Below, in pieces: positions 58,319-64,000 of a stretch of 64,000 nt of DNA. The DNA is from Streptomyces anulatus (GTDB lineage Bacteria > Actinomycetota > Actinomycetes > Streptomycetales > Streptomycetaceae). Under the pieces are notes generated by a model that was not told the DNA's origin, did not search any database, and was given only the letters and a program-made list of their open reading frames with translations. How positions within the stretch are numbered: the first letter of the stretch is position 1; each line of letters starts with the position of its first letter. Made by a program: the position numbers and the translations under genes. The stretch is from the NCBI RefSeq assembly GCF_014650675.1, contig NZ_BMVK01000002.1:477880-541879 (forward strand), written 5' to 3'.

Positions 58319-60985
58319 CTACGACCCCTGGCGGGGCCGGTCCGTGGGGCCGCTCGCGCGGCCGGGGCCCACCGCCGGAGCGGCGGGCAGGAAGGGAAGT
58401 CCGGTGGAGCCGCCGAGCGCGGCGCCCAGGGCGAGGAGAGCGCCGGCGGTCCCGGTGGCCAGGTCCATCGACAGGCGCATCAACTGCTCGCCGGGGAAGG
58501 CGAGTCCGTCTCCGTACGCCAGGGCGTGACTGCCCAGCAGGTCGGTGTGGCGGGCGATGGCGCGCTGCCGGTCGGCCTCGTCGCACAGCGGAGTGGCGGC
58601 GAGGTGCATGAGGAGTCCGGCCGAGCCCCGGAGCAGTCCGGGCTGGACGTAGAAGGCGGAGAGCGCGGCCGGCAGGAGGGCGCGGCCCGCCGCTTCGAGC
58701 GCGGGGTCCGGGCGGTGGGCCAGGTAGGCGTCGATGACGGCCGCGATGCCGGCGCTGCCCGAACCGAGGTACGGCATCAGCCGCTTGCCCTCGACGACGA
58801 GGAGTTCGCCGTCGTCCCCGGCCCGGCAGCGTTCCAGGTCGCGGCGCAGGGCGGTGGCCGCCAGGTCGAGCAGGGCGGCGTCGCCGGTGGTCGCGTACCG
58901 GCGCACCAGCAGCAGGGCGATGCCGCTCGCACCGTGCAGCAGTCCGGTGCGGGGCGACGGCGGGCCGTCGACGAGCGCGCGGACGGCGAGGGCGGTACAG
59001 CGGTCGGCCGCTGCGGACAGCGCCGGGGCGTCGGTGGCGGAGGCGGTGCGGGCGAGGTCGTCGAGGGCGAGGCCGATGCCCGCGTACCCGTTGTGGAGGC
59101 CGGGCGCGAGGCCCTGCAAGGGCTGGTCGAGGATGATCCGGAGGAGGTCGGCGGCCTCGGCGGTGCGGCCGATCCGGTGCAGGGTCCAGGCGATGCCGGT
59201 GAGCCCGTCGTAGAAGCCGAGGGGGCTGCCGGACGCCGGGTCCTTGGCGTGCCGCAGGAGCCACTCCTCGGCCTCCTCGCACGGCGGGGCGCCCGTCTCG
59301 TGGAGGGCGTAGAGCACTCCGGCCGCCCCGTACGCGAAGGACTGGCCGCCGGTGGCCGTGGCGAACTGGGCGATGTCCCCCGGGAAGCAGCGGTCCTCGC
59401 GCTCCGGTGTGCGGGAGGCGGTGATGGCCCGGACCAGCGCGTCGCGGCTGCGCGGCCAGTCGCCGGGGTCGGGCACGGGAGCGGGAGCGGGAACGGAAGC
59501 GGGAGGGGGAGCTTGGAGGGAGGCGGGAGCGGCCCGGCGGGCGGGCTCCCCCGTGGCGCGCAGGATCTCCGCGACCGCGGGCCACAGCGTCTCCTCGGTG
59601 ACCGGGAAGACGCGGGCGATGTCCCGGGCGAGGCCGGCGGCCTTGGTGCGGTCGATGCCGAACAGCGTGGTGAGCGGCAGGTACAGGGCGAGCCGCAGGC
59701 AGGCGAGCGCGTAGCGGTCGATGTCGGCGCCGCGCCGGTCGGGCGGGGCGACGAAGGCCGGGTTGGCGACGATCTGGCGGCGGCGTTCGGCGGCCGGGGA
59801 GGCCGCCTCGAAGTCGAGCAGGACGATGCGCGCGTTCTCCTCGTCGACCATCACATTGCTCATGTGCAGGTCGCTGATGACGATGCCCCGGTCGTGCACC
59901 GCCTCGACGGCGCGCTCGACCTGCCCGTACAACTCCGCCGCCCAGGCCGCGTGTTCGGCGAGCAGTTCGGGTGACGGGTGCTGCCGGGCGAGCGGGAAGC
60001 GGCGGGCGAAGACGGTGTTGAGGGTGGTGCCGGGGATGTACTGGAGGACCAGGAAGTGGTGGTCGCCGACCTCGAAGACGTCCCGGACGGCCGGTACGCA
60101 GTCCAGTCCGGCCAGTTGCTCCAGGGCGGCCCGTTCGCGCTCCAGCCGGGCCACGGCGTCCGCCCCGTCGGCGGCCAGACCGGCGTACGGCCGCGCCTCC
60201 TTGAGGACGACCTGCTCGCCGGTGCGGGTGTCGCGGCCGAGGTAGACCCCGCCGCCGTTGGAGAAGTGCAGCGCCTTCTCCACGGTGTACGGGAGGTCGG
60301 CCAGGCCCACGGCGGCACGGGCTTCGAGGTGCGGCATCAGGAAGCCGGGCGGGGTCACCCAGGAGGGGACGCGGAAGGACGGGCCCCGGTCGTCCGGGAC
60401 GAGCCGGCCCTGCGGATCGGCGACGGCGGGCACGGGCCGCCCGTCCGGGCCGGAGCAGAAGCGGGCGGCGAACGCACCGTACCGGGTGTGCACGGGCCCG
60501 TTCCCGCACCGCAGGTCGCTCAGGATGTACGGGCCGTGCTCGCCCTCCAGCAGGTGGGTCAGGGCGGTGCACACCTCGGGGAACGCCTCGTCGGACGGCG
60601 GGTAGACGGTGATGAACTTCCCGCTGCCCGCCCGGTCCGCGTACTTGGCGTTGCGCAGGGCCAACAGCCCGGCGTTCGGCACGCACTTGAAGGCCAGCCG
60701 GTGTTCCAGACAGTGGGCGACGACCCGTTCCAGCACGGAGGCCGCGTTGTCGAGTGCGGCCGAGACGTGGATCTTCCAGCCCTGGGGCGGCAGCCGCAGC
60801 CCGTCGGGGCTGTACGCGAGCCAGTCGCCGCGCCGGGAGCGGGTCCAGCCGTCGGGTACGGCGCCACGGAGCGGCGCGTAGAACGAGCGCTCCTCGTCGG
60901 CGGCTCCGCCCGGTCCGGGGGAACGGTGGGGTGCGTCGTAGAAGCGGCGGTCCGCCTGGCAGTACGCGGCGTACTCCGGATTCAC
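58319..60985 (-). CDS. amfT: Class III lanthipeptide synthetase AmfT (LanKC/RamC type)
   Basis: An 888-residue three-domain enzyme. Residues 1 to about 220 form the phospho-Ser lyase domain (starts NPEYAAYCQADRRFYD). About 225-480 form the Ser/Thr kinase domain with VVLKEARP, the catalytic loop ISDLHMSNVM and LLDFEAAS. About 520-888 form the LanC-like cyclase with repeated G-x-x-G-Ala-type helices (NGYAGIGLAL; HGASGIALLL; SAGIAAVIDAY). It lacks the zinc Cys/His ligands, as expected for class III. It phosphorylates, dehydrates and cyclises AmfS. The GTG 60985 lies 9 nt after GAGGGG. Confidence 0.94.
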   Translation of the reverse strand: MNPEYAAYCQADRRFYDAPHRSPGPGGAADEERSFYAPLRGAVPDGWTRSRRGDWLAYSPDGLRLPPQGWKIHVSAALDNAASVLERVVAHCLEHRLAFKCVPNAGLLALRNAKYADRAGSGKFITVYPPSDEAFPEVCTALTHLLEGEHGPYILSDLRCGNGPVHTRYGAFAARFCSGPDGRPVPAVADPQGRLVPDDRGPSFRVPSWVTPPGFLMPHLEARAAVGLADLPYTVEKALHFSNGGGVYLGRDTRTGEQVVLKEARPYAGLAADGADAVARLERERAALEQLAGLDCVPAVRDVFEVGDHHFLVLQYIPGTTLNTVFARRFPLARQHPSPELLAEHAAWAAELYGQVERAVEAVHDRGIVISDLHMSNVMVDEENARIVLLDFEAASPAAERRRQIVANPAFVAPPDRRGADIDRYALACLRLALYLPLTTLFGIDRTKAAGLARDIARVFPVTEETLWPAVAEILRATGEPARRAAPASLQAPPPASVPAPAPVPDPGDWPRSRDALVRAITASRTPEREDRCFPGDIAQFATATGGQSFAYGAAGVLYALHETGAPPCEEAEEWLLRHAKDPASGSPLGFYDGLTGIAWTLHRIGRTAEAADLLRIILDQPLQGLAPGLHNGYAGIGLALDDLARTASATDAPALSAAADRCTALAVRALVDGPPSPRTGLLHGASGIALLLVRRYATTGDAALLDLAATALRRDLERCRAGDDGELLVVEGKRLMPYLGSGSAGIAAVIDAYLAHRPDPALEAAGRALLPAALSAFYVQPGLLRGSAGLLMHLAATPLCDEADRQRAIARHTDLLGSHALAYGDGLAFPGEQLMRLSMDLATGTAGALLALGAALGGSTGLPFLPAAPAVGPGRASGPTDRPRQGS

Positions 60986-61026
60986 GCACGGTCCCCTCGC
61001 TCGGTTCTTTCGTGGCGAGAGAGAAA

Positions 61027-61067
61027 TTGTCACAACGACGCGTGGCGCCCATAGTCACTGTTGTCAC
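61027..61067 (-). promoter_or_regulatory. Candidate AmfR-binding repeats upstream of amfT
   Basis: Minus-strand GTGAC occurs three times (61063-61067, 61054-61058 and 61029-61033). Two copies extend to TGACAA, 34 bp apart or about three helical turns. They lie 40-80 bp upstream of amfT, where activator sites are expected. The binding protein is an inference. Confidence 0.35.
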
Positions 61068-61195
61068 GACTCGTACATGCGCGCCAACCATGCGGAGCGC
61101 ACCGCGTACTGATGGGTATCCGCTTGTCGCCCAGCCCTGGACGGGTGCGGGCCGGGGGCGTGCGGGGGCGTGCGCGGGGCGCTCTCACGCCTGCC

Positions 61196-62173
61196 TCAGC
61201 CCGCGCCGTGCACCAGGACGTCCCCCGCCTCCGTACGGAAATAGAGCACGGAGCGGCCCGCGCGCCGGCGGCGGACCAGGCCGGCATCCAGGAGGATCCG
61301 CAGATGGCGGCCCACCGAGCCCAGCCCCTGGCCGGTCAGCGCGACGAGCTGCGTCGTGCTCAGCGGGGAGGCGAGCAGCAGCAGGACGGCCGCCCGTGCC
61401 GGGCCGATCAGCGCCCCCAGGGCGGCGGGCACGGGGATGCGCCCGGCCTCGGCGAGCGCGCCGGAGCACGGGTACACCAGCCCGTACCGGTGCGGGATGT
61501 CCCAGCAGACCCAGGACTGGTACGGGGTCACGGGGACGAACAGCAGCTGGGCGCCGTCCAGCTCGCGGGGCGGGTTGTCGTGGGGGTTGATCTGGAGCCG
61601 GCTGTCGCCCAGCCAACGGATGCCGGGGCGCATGCCGTTCAGCGCGTCGGCCCAGCCACCGCGCCCCAACTGGGCGGACCTGGCGACGACATCGGCCTCC
61701 AGGATCCGCCGCCGCCTCGGCCAGTCGGGCAGCACGGTGTGCGTCCAGACCCACTCCAGGGCGTCGGCGGCACGCCGGGCCAGGTCGTCCCGGTCCAGCG
61801 CGGCGGGCAACGGCCCGCGCACCGCCTCGGCCAGGTCGGCGCGGGCCCGGTCGGGCGGGGTGGCCCGGACGGGCGTCAGCTCGTCGGCGAAGGAGGGCGG
61901 GGCCTGGCCGGGCGGGGCGGGGTCCGGCACGGGGACGAGGAAGTCGGCGATCCACCGGGGCGCGAGGGCGGCGCCGATCACCAGCGCGGAGACCGGGTCG
62001 TCGGCCTTCCACCGCCGGTACGCGGGCAGGTGGGTCTCCAGCCAGGCGCGCTCACCCGGGTGCGCGGCGGCGGTCCGCTCCAGGACCAGCAGGCTCGCGA
62101 CGGCCTCCGCGAGCGGCGAGACGACGAACCGGCTGTTCGCGAGCGTGTCCGCACCGACCTGCCACCAGCCCAC
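61196..62173 (-). CDS. ArsR-type winged-helix regulator with N-terminal DUF5937-like domain
   Basis: A 325-residue regulator. Residues 1 to about 230 form the sensor-like domain common to this Streptomyces subgroup (starts GWWQVGADTLANSRFVVSPLAE). The C-terminal winged helix has LLLLASPLSTTQLVALTGQGLGSVGRHLRILLDAGLVRRRRAGRSV. GTG 62173 is chosen because it gives the usual N-terminus; the frame is open above it as a shadow. It is divergent from the MFS exporter and probably represses it. The ligand is unknown. Confidence 0.9.
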   Translation of the reverse strand: MGWWQVGADTLANSRFVVSPLAEAVASLLVLERTAAAHPGERAWLETHLPAYRRWKADDPVSALVIGAALAPRWIADFLVPVPDPAPPGQAPPSFADELTPVRATPPDRARADLAEAVRGPLPAALDRDDLARRAADALEWVWTHTVLPDWPRRRRILEADVVARSAQLGRGGWADALNGMRPGIRWLGDSRLQINPHDNPPRELDGAQLLFVPVTPYQSWVCWDIPHRYGLVYPCSGALAEAGRIPVPAALGALIGPARAAVLLLLASPLSTTQLVALTGQGLGSVGRHLRILLDAGLVRRRRAGRSVLYFRTEAGDVLVHGAG

Positions 62174-62239
62174 GCGCCCCCACCCCCCTGTTCTCCGGCC
62201 GTGCCTGTCTCTGCCTGTCCTGCCTGCCTGCCCCGGGGC

Positions 62240-62257
62240 TTTCGCGTCCGCGCGAAA
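62240..62257. promoter_or_regulatory. Candidate ArsR operator
   Basis: TTTCGCG-TCCG-CGCGAAA (62240-62257) is a perfect inverted repeat with 7-bp arms. It lies 41 nt before the MFS gene in the divergent promoter region. Confidence 0.45.
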
Positions 62258-62297
62258 CAGTAACGGTCCCGGCGACGGCGTCCGGAGACTCCACCCC

Positions 62298-63536
62298 ATG
62301 CGCACCTACCGCGAACTGTTCCGGACCCCGGAGTTCACCCCCTTCTTCGCCGCCGTCTCCGTGCAGACGGCCGCCCAGACCGCGACCGGCCTGGCACTGG
62401 GCACCCTCGTGTACACGCGGACGGGCTCACCCCTGCTGTCGGCGCTGGCGATGTTCGGCCCGTCACTGGCCCAGGTGGCCGGGGCGCTCACCCTGCTGTC
62501 GGCGGCGGACCGGCTGCCGCCGCGCGCCGCGCTGACCGGCCTGGCGCTGCTCTCCGCCGGGGCCGCCTGCGTCCAGGCCGCTCCCGGACTGCCGCTGTGG
62601 GCCGCGTTCGCCGTCCTGCTGGTGTGGGGCGCGGCCTCGTCGCCCGGCGGGGGCGTCCGGTACGGGCTGCTCAACGAGATCGTTCCGCGCGAGGGATTCC
62701 TGATCGGTCGCTCCGTGCTGAACATGACGGGCGGCGCCATGCAGATCTGCGGGTTCGCGGTGGGCGGGCTGCTGGTGACGGTGTTCTCGGCGCGCGGCAC
62801 GCTGCTGATCGGGGCGGGGCTGTACGTCGTCGCGGCGGCCGTGACCCGGTTCGGGCTGACCGCCCGGCCGCCCCGGGCCACCGGCCGCCCGTCGGTCCGC
62901 GAGACCCGGCGGACGAACGCGCTGCTCTGGTCGTCCACGCCGCGCCGGTACGTGTTCCTGGCGCTGTGGGTGCCCAACGGGCTCGTCGTCGGGGCCGAGT
63001 CCCTGTACGTCGCGTACGCGCCCGGGCACGCCGGGCTCCTCTTCGCCGGCGGGGCCCTGGGCATGCTGGCCGGGGACACGCTGGTCGGGCGGTTCGTCAC
63101 CGCACGGTGGCGGGCGCGGCTCGGGGCTCCGCTCCGGCTGCTGCTCGCCGCGCCCTATCTGCTCTTCGCACTGCGCCCGGGGCTGCCCCTCGCGCTGGCG
63201 GCGGTCGTCCTGGCGAGCGTGGGCTTCGCCGCGAGTCTGCTGCTCCAGGAACGGCTGATGGCCCTCACCCCGCAGGAGCTGAGCGGCCAGGCGCTCGGGC
63301 TCAGCTCCTCGGGGATGCTCGCGATGCAGGGGGTGGGGGCGGCCGTGGCGGGCGGTATCGCCCAGCTGACCTCCCCGGCCACGGGCATGGCGGCGGTCGC
63401 GGGACTCTCGGTGGCGGTGACACTGGCGCTGGCCCCGGGACTGCGTGACCGGTCCGGGGACGTCGGGGGCAGACTGCCGGTAGCGGACGGATCACCACGA
63501 GCGTCCCGTACACCCCGCACGGAAGAGACCACATGA
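62298..63536 (+). CDS. MFS transporter
   Basis: A 412-residue major-facilitator protein with about ten to twelve transmembrane helices. The first helix is around EFTPFFAAVSVQTAAQTATGLALG, with a central cytosolic loop (TARPPRATGRPSVRETRR). It is an exporter of unknown substrate. The divergent ArsR-type gene and the operator-like repeat between them suggest induction by a ligand of that regulator. It overlaps the next gene by 4 nt (ATGA). Confidence 0.9.
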   Translation: MRTYRELFRTPEFTPFFAAVSVQTAAQTATGLALGTLVYTRTGSPLLSALAMFGPSLAQVAGALTLLSAADRLPPRAALTGLALLSAGAACVQAAPGLPLWAAFAVLLVWGAASSPGGGVRYGLLNEIVPREGFLIGRSVLNMTGGAMQICGFAVGGLLVTVFSARGTLLIGAGLYVVAAAVTRFGLTARPPRATGRPSVRETRRTNALLWSSTPRRYVFLALWVPNGLVVGAESLYVAYAPGHAGLLFAGGALGMLAGDTLVGRFVTARWRARLGAPLRLLLAAPYLLFALRPGLPLALAAVVLASVGFAASLLLQERLMALTPQELSGQALGLSSSGMLAMQGVGAAVAGGIAQLTSPATGMAAVAGLSVAVTLALAPGLRDRSGDVGGRLPVADGSPRASRTPRTEETT

Positions 63537-64000
63537 GCGACAACGCCAGGCCCAGCCAGAAGGAAGCCATGCTCTCCGGCGAGCTCTACATCGCCGACGA
63601 CCCCGAACTGGCGGCGGAGGCGCAGCACGCGGCCGTGCTCAGCGAGCGTTTCAACGCCACTTCGGCCGCCGACCCCGAGGCCCGGCGCGCCGCCCTGGCC
63701 GAACTCCTCGGCGAGCTGGGCGAGGGCGTGGAGGTGCGGCCGCCGCTGCGGGTCGACTACGGCTACCAGACGACCATCGGCCCCCGGACGTTCATCAACT
63801 TCGGCGCGGTCCTCCTGGACGTCGCCCGCATCACCATCGGCGCGGACGTCCAGATGGGCCCGAACGTCCAGCTGCTCACCCCGACCCACCCGATCGACCC
63901 CGAGCCGCGCCGCGCCAAGTGGGAGGCCGCGCAGCCGATCACCATCGGCGACAACGTCTGGCTGGGCGGCGGGGTGATCGTCTGCCCCGGGGTGACCATC
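63533..64000 (+). CDS. Sugar O-acetyltransferase, maltose/galactoside type (partial)
   Basis: The first 156 codons of a hexapeptide-repeat acetyltransferase; the gene runs out of the window. An N-terminal helical part (QKEAMLSGELYIADDPELAAE) is typical of maltose/galactoside O-acetyltransferases. Left-handed beta-helix turns begin near YGYQTTIGPRTFINFGAVLLD, and the catalytic-site region TPTHPIDPEPRR is in place. It acetylates sugars using acetyl-CoA. It is coupled to the MFS gene by an ATGA overlap, which may link detoxified sugar to export. Confidence 0.9.
   Translation, partial: MSDNARPSQKEAMLSGELYIADDPELAAEAQHAAVLSERFNATSAADPEARRAALAELLGELGEGVEVRPPLRVDYGYQTTIGPRTFINFGAVLLDVARITIGADVQMGPNVQLLTPTHPIDPEPRRAKWEAAQPITIGDNVWLGGGVIVCPGVTI

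Noticed and set aside
56278..59974. Long plus-strand frames opposite amfB and amfT
   Set aside because: The minus-strand frames carry complete ABC and LanKC motifs; the plus frames have none.
1..64000. tRNA, rRNA, IS element or prophage genes
   Set aside because: No cloverleaf, transposase, integrase or phage structural gene was recognised by reading; a dedicated search could still find a missed tRNA.

Overview
The window is 64 kb of a Streptomyces chromosome. The GC content is very high, starts are often GTG with GGAGG-type ribosome sites, and the gene content matches the conserved core of that genus. The SapB/AmfS-type lanthipeptide cluster at the right end has a precursor that, from memory, looks like AmfS of the S. 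griseus group. No tRNA, rRNA, insertion sequence, prophage or CRISPR array was recognised.

Left part (1-8.7 kb). It opens with two tandem secreted TAP-type hydrolases, the first cut by the window edge, then moeZ. Next comes a four-gene minus-strand locus: a PelF-like glycosyltransferase, a membrane protein with a repetitive N-terminus, an NAD-dependent epimerase and a spherulin-4/GH114-like protein. These could make and trim a Pel-like surface polysaccharide.

8.8-14.2 kb is an oligopeptide/dipeptide ABC uptake operon: binding lipoprotein, two permeases and a fused double ATPase. From 14.6 to 22.5 kb lies a block also known in mycobacteria (moeB1, DUF3152, TetR, DUF3107, ferritin-like, DEAD-box helicase).

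22.6-32.9 kb holds mostly single housekeeping or conserved genes: a TM2 protein, a hydrolase, a NYN nuclease-like protein, MarC, a PHP phosphoesterase, an MFS exporter, a SUFU-like protein, CorA with a candidate regulatory leader peptide, and a lipoprotein.

33-51.4 kb parallels the mycobacterial Rv1177-Rv1239 region: an MgtE_N/CBS protein, DUF1003, Mrp, TatB, HtrA, an anti-sigma factor, a SigE-like ECF sigma factor, an O-methyltransferase, DUF3117, an enoyl-CoA hydratase, tag, a DivIVA-like protein, folP2, LOG, dapE, dapC and fdxC. The sigma factor, ZAS anti-sigma factor, HtrA and TatB lie in one direction and look like an envelope-stress module. dapE and dapC serve lysine/diaminopimelate synthesis.

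51.5-64 kb carries a GNAT protein and a SirB1-like protein. The amfR gene (with a TTA codon) and the convergent amfTSBA operon follow. AmfT would modify AmfS, the AmfA/AmfB ABC pair would export it, and AmfR would switch the operon on during development. An ArsR-type regulator, a divergent MFS exporter and the start of a sugar O-acetyltransferase close the window.
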